Assembly (NCBI GenBank): GCA_017429475.1
Contig: JAFROX010000009.1
Span: 62,001 to 126,000, forward strand
From: Bacteroidales bacterium
Lineage (GTDB): Bacteria > Bacteroidota > Bacteroidia > Bacteroidales > UBA932
Length of the DNA: 64,000 nt
Direction: 5' to 3'
Positions within the stretch are counted from its first letter, which is position 1, and every line of letters begins with the position of its first letter. Shown piece by piece: positions 41,692-50,154 of the stretch. The notes below the pieces were generated by a model, which saw only the letters and a program-made list of their open reading frames with translations, had not been told where the DNA came from and did not search any database. Both the position numbers and the translations under genes were made by a program.

Positions 41692-43086
41692 CTATTTCTC
41701 AGCTTTGCGGATGCGTATGTCTTCGGGAAGTATCTTGATGCCGACAAGGTCTCTCTCGTCCCATACGTCGTTGGTGGCGACATAGACGTTGTCGCGGTCC
41801 TCAGTCATAACGGTGAGGTAGTAGTGGTCGCCCTTGTAGAGTATGAAGCGGACGTCGCCCACCAGCTCGGCGTTGTCGATGTCGTCGAGCAGGTCGACCT
41901 TGTCGAAGTCCACGTCGACGAGGACATCGACCTTCTCACCCTGCCAGAGAGGCTGGGGTAGGCACTCGAACTCGATGCCGAGCATCTCCACGTGGGTCTC
42001 GTCGACCAGCTTGCCTTCGAAGGTGTTGCAGGTGCGCTCCTTCTTCATAACCTGGATGTCCTGCGGCTTGATAATCATAGCCACCTTCATTCCGGCCTCG
42101 AAAGGATTGTAGTCCTGGATTACTATCTCGTAACCCTCGTCGGTTATTACGGTTATCTCGTAATGGATGCCCTGGAAAACGCAGGACTGCACCGTACCCT
42201 CGAACTGGCCGGCCTTGTTGGGAGCCTCCATCAGGTAGATGTCTTCCGGACGGATGACCACGTCCACGGGCTTGTTCTCGCCGAAACCTTCGTCCACGCA
42301 GTCGAAGTCGTGGCCGAGGAAATTGACCTTGCGGTCGCAGATCATCGTGCCGTTGAGGATGTTGCTCTCGCCGATGAAGTCTGCCACGAACGCATTTACG
42401 GGTTCGTTGTATATGTCGATCGGAGTGCCGGCCTGCTGGATCACGCCGTCGTTCATCACGACGATGGTGTCGCTCAGCGTCAGGGCCTCTTCCTGGTCGT
42501 GAGTTACATACAGGAATGTTACACCCAGCTTCTCGTGGATCTCCTTGAGCTCGATCTGCATATCCTTGCGCATCTTGTGGTCAAGGGCAGAAAGGGGCTC
42601 GTCGAGGAGAAGCACCTCGGGGGAATTGATAAGGGCACGGGCGATAGCCACACGCTGCTGCTGTCCGCCGGACAGCGACTCTACGTCGCGCCACTCATAG
42701 TCGGTCATATTGACCATCTTGAGGGCCTTGCGGACACGCTGCTCAATCTCCTGCTCCGGAACTTTGTTGAGTTTCAGTCCAAAAGCGACGTTGTCGTAAA
42801 CGTTGAGATGAGGGAAAAGCGCGTAGCGCTGGAATACCGTGTTGACTGGGCGTTTGTAAGGCGGGATCGAGTTCATCTGCTCTCCGCCTATTTCTACCGT
42901 ACCTTCGTCCGGGGTTACGAAACCTGCAAGGATTCTGAGGAGTGTGGTCTTTCCACAACCGGACGGACCGAGAATGGTGATGAATTCACCTTTCTTAACA
43001 TGCAAATTGACATCATTCAGAACTTGTTTGTCTCCGAACCATTTAGAGATATGGTCCAGACTGATGATGAAATTTGAGTCTTTCAT
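41692..43086 (-). CDS. potA: Spermidine/putrescine ABC transporter ATPase PotA, extended C-terminus
   Basis: A 464-residue ATPase: Walker [10 protein letters not shown] (40-48), signature [15 protein letters not shown], Walker [13 protein letters not shown] and switch His in VTHD. A TOBE domain follows (from about residue 250), and then about 110 further residues ([23 protein letters not shown] to the end) that look like a second TOBE-like copy. E. coli PotA is about 378 residues, so this is an enlarged regulatory tail. First gene of the pot operon. A weak -7-like box (minus strand AATCTTTG, 43143-43150) lies upstream. Confidence 0.92.
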   Translation of the reverse strand: MKDSNFIISLDHISKWFGDKQVLNDVNLHVKKGEFITILGPSGCGKTTLLRILAGFVTPDEGTVEIGGEQMNSIPPYKRPVNTVFQRYALFPHLNVYDNVAFGLKLNKVPEQEIEQRVRKALKMVNMTDYEWRDVESLSGGQQQRVAIARALINSPEVLLLDEPLSALDHKMRKDMQIELKEIHEKLGVTFLYVTHDQEEALTLSDTIVVMNDGVIQQAGTPIDIYNEPVNAFVADFIGESNILNGTMICDRKVNFLGHDFDCVDEGFGENKPVDVVIRPEDIYLMEAPNKAGQFEGTVQSCVFQGIHYEITVITDEGYEIVIQDYNPFEAGMKVAMIIKPQDIQVMKKERTCNTFEGKLVDETHVEMLGIEFECLPQPLWQGEKVDVLVDVDFDKVDLLDDIDNAELVGDVRFILYKGDHYYLTVMTEDRDNVYVATNDVWDERDLVGIKILPEDIRIRKAEK

Positions 43087-43183
43087 TAGGCAGCGTTATG
43101 ATGGGTATGGTATAATAAATAATGTATTTATATTTTGCGTCGCAAAGATTGCAAAAAAATAAATAAAAACAAGACAAATCAGA

Positions 43184-43191
43184 TATCTTTG
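43184..43191 (+). promoter_or_regulatory. -7 promoter element, near-leaderless transcript
   Basis: TATCTTTG ends 4 bases before the ATG at 43196, so transcription would begin at or just inside the start codon. Confidence 0.55.
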
Positions 43192-43195
43192 CCGT

Positions 43196-44095
43196 ATGAG
43201 AAGCATCAAGTCTTATCTTGTCCTGGCCCTGGACGGTCTGCTGATGGGAGCGGCCAACGTAATCCCCGGTGTTTCAGGCGGCACGATCGCCTTTCTGACA
43301 GGCATCTACAAAGAACTCGTCGATTCACTGAAATCATTCGACGCCGAGGCCGTGAAACTGTTCTTCAAAGGCAAGTTCAAGGAATTCTGGAAGAAGATCA
43401 ACGGCAATTTCCTGCTGGCGGTATTCGCCGGAGTCGTCATAAGCATCTTCTCGCTGGCCAAGCTCATCCAGTACCTGCTTGAAACCCATCCCATCCCCCT
43501 CTGGTCGTTCTTCTTCGGACTGATACTGGTTTCCACCGTATTCATTATGAAAGAGACCGGAAGGTTCCGCATTGCGAACGCCGTAGGTTTCGTCATCGGA
43601 GCAGCCCTCGGTGTATTCATCTGCGTTGCGACTCCCGCCACCACTCCCGACAGCCTGCCTTTTATCTTCCTGTGCGGAGCCCTGGCGTTCTGCACGATGA
43701 TCCTCCCCGGTATCTCCGGAAGCTTCATACTGCTGCTCCTGGGCAAATATGCCTTTATGCTCGACGCCGTCACCGACTTGAACATCGTGGTGCTGCTGGT
43801 CTTCACAATAGGAGCCGCCGTTGGTCTGCTGTGCTTCTCCCACTTCCTTTCCTGGCTTCTGAAGAACTACTACAACGCCACCCTCAGCCTGCTCTGCGGC
43901 CTTATGTGCGGCTCGCTGCTCAAGGTGTGGCCCTGGAAGGAAACCCTTGCCGCCGGCACCGACCGTCCGTTGCTGCCAGGGCAATATGCAGGCGACCCGC
44001 AACTTGCATCAGCGATAATATGGATGCTCGTCGGGGCCGCACTTGTCGCAGCCATCAATCTGGCTGCCGCTAAATCCGAAAAGAAAAAGGATTAG
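43196..44095 (+). CDS. DUF368 membrane protein
   Basis: A 299-residue protein with about eight membrane helices. The opening LDGLLMGAANVIPGVSGGTIAFLTGIY and its internal repeat FCTMILPGISGSFILLLLGKY are the DUF368 signature. Some DUF368 proteins have been linked to undecaprenyl-phosphate recycling (PopT family), which may apply here. Its last 4 bases overlap the convergent lipoprotein gene. Confidence 0.9.
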   Translation: MRSIKSYLVLALDGLLMGAANVIPGVSGGTIAFLTGIYKELVDSLKSFDAEAVKLFFKGKFKEFWKKINGNFLLAVFAGVVISIFSLAKLIQYLLETHPIPLWSFFFGLILVSTVFIMKETGRFRIANAVGFVIGAALGVFICVATPATTPDSLPFIFLCGALAFCTMILPGISGSFILLLLGKYAFMLDAVTDLNIVVLLVFTIGAAVGLLCFSHFLSWLLKNYYNATLSLLCGLMCGSLLKVWPWKETLAAGTDRPLLPGQYAGDPQLASAIIWMLVGAALVAAINLAAAKSEKKKD

Positions 44096-44844
44096 GGACG
44101 GAATTGTTCCAACCAGTGGTCGAAGCTCGAAATAACTCCATTGCTCCAGCAGCTTCCCATCGCATATTCTACGGGACGGCCGGACTTGGTCTTGAAGATC
44201 GCAATGGCGTGGTCCTGGGGACCTTCGAATAAGAAATCCCTTGTCATAGGCATAACGAAGCCTACGCCGATGTTGCCTTCCGAAGCAACGCTTTCCCAAG
44301 CTGCGATGTAATCTTCGCCGCTTTCATATTTTTCGACTCCACGCTTTGCGAAACCGGTCGCCACTGTTATGTCCTGGCCGTTGCGGATATCATAGACATC
44401 CTTGACTTTGAAGGTGTATGCAGGCTCACGGAGAGTGATGGTACGGGTAAGGCTCACGCTGTCCTCACCTGCCACCCACTTGGGATAGTGCAGGGTGAAT
44501 ATTACGTGTGTGGGAGTCTGCTCGACGATTTCGAATGAATCGAAATTCTCGTGAGGGAAAACGAGCGAATCGTTCACCAGGAGAGCGGAACCTCCGTCGT
44601 TCATGCTCGCTGCCAGTGCCGACTTGCGGTCCTTGAGTATGACTTCCTTCTTGTCCATTGTCTTGAGTATTGCTTCAACGCCGTCTGTAACGACGGGGTT
44701 GCCGGCGCCTGGAAGCCTGAAGCAGACCACTGAGTTCTGGAATATGCAGTCTCCGTTCTGGTCGATTTCAGCGGTTACTGCGTTTTTTTTCTGGCAGGCG
44801 GCTACTGCGGCCACCATTATGAGCATAAAGAGGATTTTTTTCAT
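44092..44844 (-). CDS. Lipoprotein of unknown function, DUF4861-like
   Basis: A 250-residue protein with a lipoprotein signal (VAAVAAC, Cys17). The body is rich in beta-strand (VIFTLHYPKWVAGEDSVSLTRTITL, TFKVKDVYDIRNGQDITVATGFAKRG), and the end SCWSNGVISSFDHWLEQF resembles DUF4861 proteins, although it is shorter. It follows cstA by 21 bases. Function unknown; a sugar-binding sandwich fold is possible. Confidence 0.6.
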   Translation of the reverse strand: MKKILFMLIMVAAVAACQKKNAVTAEIDQNGDCIFQNSVVCFRLPGAGNPVVTDGVEAILKTMDKKEVILKDRKSALAASMNDGGSALLVNDSLVFPHENFDSFEIVEQTPTHVIFTLHYPKWVAGEDSVSLTRTITLREPAYTFKVKDVYDIRNGQDITVATGFAKRGVEKYESGEDYIAAWESVASEGNIGVGFVMPMTRDFLFEGPQDHAIAIFKTKSGRPVEYAMGSCWSNGVISSFDHWLEQFRP

Positions 44845-44865
44845 TTTTCGATTAGTGTTAGGATA

Positions 44866-46359
44866 TTATTTGGTTTCGCCTTGCAGCAATTTTCGTTCCG
44901 CAATTAAGCGGCGGCGATTTTTTGCTTTGCGGCGCCTGTAGCTGTAATGACCGAAGGTGGCAAATGCCGCGATAGTAGCGACACCGGCCACGACATAGCC
45001 GATGACCGGATTCAGAGCCAGTCCTCCGTTGACGTGCGGTGCTATCAGGAAGTATGACACGCAGACATATGTGAGGAATGTCGCAGGAATCGAGAAGAAT
45101 AGATGCTTGAGGCTCTTCGAGAGATATTTGGCGAAGGTCCAGAGCATCACGGTGGCTACTGCCTGGTTGCAGATGCCGACGTAGTTCCACAGTACGCTGA
45201 AGTCGGCCATGCAAAGGATGGCAGCCACGAGGAAGACGGGCAGCGCAAGCACCAGACGGTTGCGCACAGGTGACTGATTGACCTTCATCACGTCTCCGAG
45301 CATCAGGCGGAGGCTGCGGAAAGCAGTGTCACCGGAGGTTATGGGACAGATCACCACGCCGAGGATTGCTATCACCGCCCCCACTTTGCCAAGCCATTCG
45401 TTGCAAAGGGTATTGACTATGATGGCCGGAGTGTTGCCGTCAGACGCAGCTGCGTTAAGTCCTGCAGGGCCTCCGAAATAGTTGATGGCGGCAGTGGCCC
45501 ATATCATTGCCACTATGCCTTCGGTGATCATAGCACCGTAGAACACCGTGCGGCCGTGCTTCTCGTTCTGGATGCATCGTGCCATCATCGGCGACTGGGT
45601 GGAATGGAAGCCGGAGATGGCTCCGCATGATATCACGACGAACATCATCGGGAAGAGGATGAACTTGTCGGGCTGTGAATGGTAGTTGCGGAAAGAGTCG
45701 GCTGAGAGTTCCAGCATCGGCAGGTTGCCTCCGACGTGCCTTACTATCATCGCTCCCCCGACTGCAAGAGCCATAAAGAGCAACAGTAGGCCGAAGAAGG
45801 GATATATCTTGCCGATTATCTTGTTGATGGGAAGCAGTGTCGCAAGGATGTAATATGCAAAGATCACGATCACCCAGAACAGTTTGCTCACGGGCAGCAT
45901 GCTGTTGAGCAGGTCTGCGGGTCCGGTGACGAACGAGCAGCCCACGCAGATGAGGGTGAACGCCAGGAAGACGTTCATGAATTTGCGGGCTCCGCGGCCG
46001 AGGTATTGGCCGACTACGACCGGCATGCTGCGGCCGTTTGCCCTGATGGACATCATTCCGCTGAAGTAGTCGTGGGCGGCTCCCATAAACACGCAGCCGA
46101 GGGTGATCCAGAGGTAGGCCATCGGGCCGTAGGCGGCTCCGAGGATGGCTCCGAAGATGGGGCCGAGACCGGCGATGTTCAGGAACTGGATGATATAGAC
46201 CCTCCAGGTCTTCATAGGTTCATAGTCGACGCCGTCGCGCATGCGGAAGCACGGTGTCTCGCGGGAGGGTTTTGCGTGGAAGAGTCTCTTTTCTACGAAT
46301 CTGCCGTATGTGAAGAATCCGGCAATGAGGAAGGTGATGCAACAAAGGAACGTAATCAT
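44866..46359 (-). CDS. cstA: CstA family transporter
   Basis: A 497-residue membrane protein with about 14 helices. MITFLCCITFLIAGFFTYGRFVEK at the N-terminus, WRVYIIQFLNIAGLGPIFGAILGAAYGP and GFHSTQSPMMARC are typical of CstA carbon-starvation proteins, which import peptides or pyruvate. An in-frame ATG 39 bases upstream is less likely because CstA proteins start at this MITFLC. It lacks the long tail of E. coli CstA (701 residues), as in other Bacteroidota. Confidence 0.9.
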   Translation of the reverse strand: MITFLCCITFLIAGFFTYGRFVEKRLFHAKPSRETPCFRMRDGVDYEPMKTWRVYIIQFLNIAGLGPIFGAILGAAYGPMAYLWITLGCVFMGAAHDYFSGMMSIRANGRSMPVVVGQYLGRGARKFMNVFLAFTLICVGCSFVTGPADLLNSMLPVSKLFWVIVIFAYYILATLLPINKIIGKIYPFFGLLLLFMALAVGGAMIVRHVGGNLPMLELSADSFRNYHSQPDKFILFPMMFVVISCGAISGFHSTQSPMMARCIQNEKHGRTVFYGAMITEGIVAMIWATAAINYFGGPAGLNAAASDGNTPAIIVNTLCNEWLGKVGAVIAILGVVICPITSGDTAFRSLRLMLGDVMKVNQSPVRNRLVLALPVFLVAAILCMADFSVLWNYVGICNQAVATVMLWTFAKYLSKSLKHLFFSIPATFLTYVCVSYFLIAPHVNGGLALNPVIGYVVAGVATIAAFATFGHYSYRRRKAKNRRRLIAERKLLQGETK

Positions 46360-46518
46360 TGCAGTCGAATATTGGGCGCAAATTTGAGCATTTTTCAATA
46401 AAAATACAATTAAATGCGCCGCGCAATCGCATCACTGCGGCTACAGGCGCAGGGCAAGCGGCTTCGCCCTTAGCGCAGGAAAGCAAGGTCTTCGGGAAGC
46501 TCGTTCACGGCTGCTGGT

Positions 46519-46760
46519 GCAGGGTAGCGGCTTGGAGGGCACAAAGACGCTCGGGCGGCGTCTAGCGCTGCGTCCGCCTGTCGCGACGAACTCGCCCTTT
46601 TAGTCCTGTCCTTCGTCTTCGACAGGCAATTACTGGCCTGTCTCATACTCAGTCCAGCCCTAACGTGGCTCAGACATCGTCGCTCCCGGGCGGCGTACTC
46701 CGCTCAGACGCTCTCTCGCCCTCGCGCCAGTGCCCTTTACGCCGCTGCCCTGACGCCATA
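46519..46760 (-). repeat. Diverged, inverted copy of the 262-bp repeat
   Basis: Read on the minus strand, this matches the direct copies at 46968 and 53546 in blocks: around 46581-46600 (cgcgacgaactcgcccttt), 46662-46697 (aacgtggctcagacat and gctcccgggcgg) and 46708-46742. Other parts are poorly conserved. No gene is evident here. Confidence 0.6.
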
Positions 46761-46802
46761 CCCAGCAGCTTCCTTACATTCCAGCCATTTTGCTCATTTT
46801 CG

Positions 46803-46940
46803 CCAAAGTGTGGAAGGATGAACCCTTCTGCGGGTATCTGCAGGGCTTGTGCCCCTTCCACACTGGCCTTAGAACGGGCACTGTGGAAGGGCAACCGGCC
46901 ACCTACGCTTTCTATGCCACATCCGTCTTCCACACTTTGG
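46803..46940. repeat. Nested inverted repeats, CTTCCACA family
   Basis: The outer arms are perfect: 46803-46816 (ccaaagtgtggaag) with 46927-46940. Inner arms: 46853-46865 with about 46879-46891 (one mismatch). The same CTTCCACA core thus occurs four times in alternating orientation. The whole sits between the inverted and direct copies of the 262-bp repeat in a gene-free stretch (46360-47282). Confidence 0.6.
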
Positions 46941-46967
46941 TGAAAAAAGCTTCCATCGTTCGATTAT

Positions 46968-47229
46968 CAGGGCGCATCAGCGCCGTGGCGGAATGTATAG
47001 CAGGCAGAGGCGTAAAGGGCGCTTGAGAGAGGGCGAAATAGCAGCAGAGTTGAGATTGCCGCCCGGGAGCGACGCTGTCTGAGCCACGTTCGGCGAGGCT
47101 GGAGTGCGAAGCACGAAAGACGAAGACGATAAGGGCGAGTTCGTCGCGACAGGCAATCGAGACGAATGATGCCGCCCGAGCGAACTCGCGCCCTCCAAGC
47201 CTCTGCCCTGCGGTCATACCTCCGCCACA
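46968..47229 (+). repeat. 262-bp dispersed repeat, copy next to tRNA-Arg
   Basis: About 90 percent identical by eye to 53546-53807 over 262 bases with no net length change. The ends are complementary (gtggcgga at 46985-46992, tccgccac at 47221-47228), and the pairing continues inward imperfectly (caggcagagg with cctctgccctg). An internal hairpin gcgagttcg/cgaactcgc also exists. It ends 23 bases before the tRNA-Arg terminator stem. No protein is convincingly coded. Confidence 0.8.
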
Positions 47230-47252
47230 ACATATGGTTTATCCGGGCACAG

Positions 47253-47279
47253 AAAAAGCCGACGGCAAGTCGGCTTTTT
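47253..47279 (-). terminator. Rho-independent terminator of tRNA-Arg
   Basis: Eleven-base perfect stem (47253-47263 with 47269-47279) with a 5-base loop. On the minus strand it ends in TTTTT and lies immediately after the tRNA 3' end. Confidence 0.9.
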
Positions 47280-47282
47280 CCG

Positions 47283-47356
47283 TGATCCGGTTGGGATTCG
47301 AACCCAAGACCCACAGCTTAGAAGGCTGTTGCTCTATCCAGCTGAGCTACCGGACC
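47283..47356 (-). tRNA. tRNA-Arg (anticodon TCT)
   Basis: A 74-base cloverleaf on the minus strand: acceptor GGTCCGG/CCGGATC (one G-T pair), D arm AGCTCAGCTGGATAGAGC, anticodon stem ACAGC/GCTGT with loop CTTCTAA, T arm TTGGGTTCGAATCCCAA, discriminator A. The CCA end is not encoded. Confidence 0.96.
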
Positions 47357-47402
47357 GTTCAACGGCCGCAAATGTAGCAATAAAAACGGAAATAACTACA
47401 TA

Positions 47403-49055
47403 TTAGCCAAGGAATCCCCGCATGAAAGATGTAGGCGGTATCTCCTTGTCGGATACCGGCACGAAGTAGTGCAGGAAGTCCAGCAGGCGGTGGGCCTCCC
47501 CGTATTCAGGCGAGTTCCTGGGCACCGTGGCCAGGATGCGCTCCGCGTGGACGCGGAATACGGCGAATTCCATCAGATACGCCGAATTGAAGAGCACGTC
47601 GGCCTCCTCCTGGAACGGATAAATCCACTTGACTTCGTTGCGGCGCACCATCGGCCAGTTGGAGATGGTCTCCTGAGCGGAGAACGCACCGCTGTTGAAA
47701 TCGCGCACGATCCTGCGCAGCAGACGGTTGTCGCTTGTAGGTATGCAGTTGTGGTCGTCCAGCGAGATGCTGGTTATGGTATTGATGAATATCTTGTACT
47801 TGGCCGCTGCCGGAACCCGGTCGGTGAGACGCGGATTGAGAGCGTGGATGCCCTCTATCAGCAAGACGGTCCCCTCCTCCATCTTCAGTTTCTTCCCGTT
47901 GAATTCGCGAAGACCGGTGACGAAGTTGTACTGCGGCACTTCCACCTCCTCTCCCGCTATAAGCTTCATAAGGTCAGCCTGCAGGTAATCGTGGTCCACA
48001 GTGTCGAAATTGTCAAAGTCATAGCTGCCGTCGGGCATTTTCGGAGTCTCCACACGGTTCACGAAATAGTCGTCGGTAGAGAACGAAATCGGACGCAGTC
48101 CGCACGCCATCAGCTGCACGCTGAGCCTCTTGCAGAAGGTGCTCTTTCCGCTGCCTGACGGCCCGGTGATGAGAACTACACGCACGGGATCCTTCGAGTA
48201 GAAGCGGCGCTCTATCTCCTCCGCGATCTGCACGATCTTCTTCTCCTGCAGCGCTTCGGCTATCTGCACCAGGTCCGACACCTTGCCTTCCAGGCAGGCC
48301 TTGTTCACGTCGCCCACGTTGTCGAGCTTCATAATGCGGTTCCACTTCTGCATCTCCGAGAACACCTCGAATGTCTTGGGCTGGGAGAAGAATGGCGCCA
48401 GCGACTCTGGGTGATGCCTGTCGGGCACGCGCAGCAGCATTCCGTTCTGGAAGAAGCTGAGATCCCATTTCTTCAGGTAGCCGGTGCTCGGAACAAGCGC
48501 GTCATAGAAAAAGTCCGCAGTGCCGTCGAGGGTATAGTAGCCGATATATATGTCGCCGCTGGTCTCGAGCAGCTTCACCTTGTCTTCATAGCCGAGCCTG
48601 CGGAACAGTTCTATGGCCTCCGGCACCCTCACCTCGTGGCGGTAGAAGGCGATGTTGCGGGCAACGAGCTTCTTCATCCGGGAGTTGATCCGCTTCACGT
48701 CGTCGGCGGTCAGTTCTGTACCGTCACCCTTGTTCACAATGCAGTAGTAGCCCTTGGAAATGGGACGGCGCAGAACCACCTTGCAGTTCGGAAAAACGTC
48801 TTTCGCCGCCTTGCAGGTCAGGAAACAGAGCGAACGGCAGTAGACGTTGCGGCCACCGTAGCTCCGGTAGTCCAGGAACTCGACTTCCTTGTTGTTGTAC
48901 ACTGCGTATTTGAGCCCCTCCACCACGTGGTTGACCTTTGCGGCCAGAATGTCGCAGGGCTTGTCGAACTCGAATTCACGGACCATCTTCAGAAGGGTGG
49001 TGCCTTCCTTGAAGTTCTTCTTGGTTCCGGTGTTCTTGCAGAAAACTTCTATCAT
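47403..49055 (-). CDS. Nucleoside (uridine) kinase with N-terminal TGS/SAD-like region
   Basis: A 550-residue protein. Residues 1-60 resemble a TGS ubiquitin-like domain and about 65-220 a ThrRS-type second additional domain. The C-terminal half is a uridine kinase/phosphoribulokinase P-loop domain with Walker A TGPSGSGKST (298-306), then DDYFVNR and EGIHALNP. This composite is a standard Bacteroidota protein annotated as nucleoside kinase; the role of the tRNA-synthetase-like half is unknown. It follows the chrA pair by 15 bases. Confidence 0.86.
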   Translation of the reverse strand: MIEVFCKNTGTKKNFKEGTTLLKMVREFEFDKPCDILAAKVNHVVEGLKYAVYNNKEVEFLDYRSYGGRNVYCRSLCFLTCKAAKDVFPNCKVVLRRPISKGYYCIVNKGDGTELTADDVKRINSRMKKLVARNIAFYRHEVRVPEAIELFRRLGYEDKVKLLETSGDIYIGYYTLDGTADFFYDALVPSTGYLKKWDLSFFQNGMLLRVPDRHHPESLAPFFSQPKTFEVFSEMQKWNRIMKLDNVGDVNKACLEGKVSDLVQIAEALQEKKIVQIAEEIERRFYSKDPVRVVLITGPSGSGKSTFCKRLSVQLMACGLRPISFSTDDYFVNRVETPKMPDGSYDFDNFDTVDHDYLQADLMKLIAGEEVEVPQYNFVTGLREFNGKKLKMEEGTVLLIEGIHALNPRLTDRVPAAAKYKIFINTITSISLDDHNCIPTSDNRLLRRIVRDFNSGAFSAQETISNWPMVRRNEVKWIYPFQEEADVLFNSAYLMEFAVFRVHAERILATVPRNSPEYGEAHRLLDFLHYFVPVSDKEIPPTSFMRGFLG

Positions 49056-49070
49056 AGCTGTTGCATATAG

Positions 49071-49604
49071 CTACATCACCACACCGTAGAGCAGTATTCC
49101 CACTCCCGCTGCGGCAAACATTACATATATAGGATTGACCTTTTTCCAGACAGCGTAGAAACTTGCCAGGCAAATGATTACGCTGCTCCAGTGAAAGAAT
49201 GTCTCCCGGTTGATGAACATAATCGCCGCGGCTGCTATCATACCCACCAGCACGGGCCTCATCCAGTTCAGCGCGCCGCGCATATAGCGGTTGTCCTTTA
49301 CGCTGCGGTAGAAGATCACCAGCGCAAGCATGATGGTCATCGGAGGTAGGCAGCAGGCTATGGTAGCGAGCAGGGAGCCCCACACGTTGCCGGTGACCGT
49401 ATAGCCTACATAGGTAGCACAGTTGATGGCTATCGGGCCGGGGGTCATCTGAGAGACGGCCACTATGTCGGCGAACTGCGCCTCTGTGATCCAGCCGCGC
49501 TGAGTCACTATCTCGTTGCTTATGAGGCTTATCATGGCGTATCCGCCGCCGAAGCCGAAGAATCCGATCTTCAGATATGAGAGGAAAAGCTGCCAGTAGA
49601 TCAT
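49071..49604 (-). CDS. chrA: Half-size chromate transporter ChrA, second of pair
   Basis: A 177-residue membrane protein of the CHR family (FFGFGGGYAMISLISNE, SQMTPGPIAINCATYVGY). It overlaps the first half-size protein by 4 bases; the two together correspond to one full-length ChrA. It might export chromate or another oxyanion; the physiological substrate in anaerobes is unclear. Confidence 0.87.
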   Translation of the reverse strand: MIYWQLFLSYLKIGFFGFGGGYAMISLISNEIVTQRGWITEAQFADIVAVSQMTPGPIAINCATYVGYTVTGNVWGSLLATIACCLPPMTIMLALVIFYRSVKDNRYMRGALNWMRPVLVGMIAAAAIMFINRETFFHWSSVIICLASFYAVWKKVNPIYVMFAAAGVGILLYGVVM

Positions 49605-50146
49605 TTCGTCAGTTCCTCCTTTTTACCGACGCAGCAGAGCACTATGCCGAGCACTGCGCCGAATATCAGCATATAAATCGGGGAAAGCCCCGTGAAGCAT
49701 ATCAGGGCCAGAGCCGCGAAGCCCAGAACCATCTGCCACACGTTCATCTTGACGAGCATCTTCACGCACGGCACGGCGATGAGCCCCACCACGCAGGGAT
49801 GCAGCCCCTTGAAGGCCGCCGCAACTATCTCGTTGTCACGGATTCCGGTAAGGAATATGGCCACCAGCAGCATTATGCCGAAGGTAGGTACAACGAGGCC
49901 GGCCACTGCGAAGAACGCCCCCCAGAAACCTTTCATCCTGTAGCCTACAAAGACGGCAGTATTGAGGGAGAAAGGGCCGGGCACCGACTGGGCCAGCGTG
50001 AACTGGTCGCGGAAATCCTCGAGGTCGAACCACTTGCGCCGGTCGACAATCTCGTGCTCGATCACGGGCACGATGGCATATCCGCTGCCCAGGGTGAAGG
50101 CCCCGATCTTGAAGAAAATCCAGAAAAGCTCCCAGAGACGACGCAT
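49601..50146 (-). CDS. chrA: Half-size chromate transporter ChrA, first of pair
   Basis: A 181-residue CHR-family protein (FTLGSGYAIVPVIEHEIV, AQSVPGPFSLNTAVFVGYRM). It works as a pair with the next gene, with opposite membrane orientation as known for short-chain CHR pairs. It starts 8 bases after the polysaccharide deacetylase stop. Confidence 0.87.
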   Translation of the reverse strand: MRRLWELFWIFFKIGAFTLGSGYAIVPVIEHEIVDRRKWFDLEDFRDQFTLAQSVPGPFSLNTAVFVGYRMKGFWGAFFAVAGLVVPTFGIMLLVAIFLTGIRDNEIVAAAFKGLHPCVVGLIAVPCVKMLVKMNVWQMVLGFAALALICFTGLSPIYMLIFGAVLGIVLCCVGKKEELTK

Positions 50147-50154
50147 TCAGCCTA

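Noticed and set aside
41992..43077. A 361-residue plus-strand open frame opposite potA
   Set aside because: potA is unambiguous on the other strand with all ATPase motifs; the opposite frame is a shadow.
46665..47026. Short open frames within the repeat island (for example 46665-46943 and 46790-47026)
   Set aside because: Their composition follows the repeats, copies do not keep the same frame, and no recognisable protein pattern appears.
46968..47229. A CRISPR array or phage attachment site at the tRNA-linked repeats
   Set aside because: There are no short direct repeats with spacers, no integrase gene nearby, and the repeat does not copy the tRNA 3' end.
49071..50146. A frameshifted single chrA gene
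   Set aside because: Two half-size CHR proteins overlapping by 4 bases are a known natural arrangement, and each half is complete.
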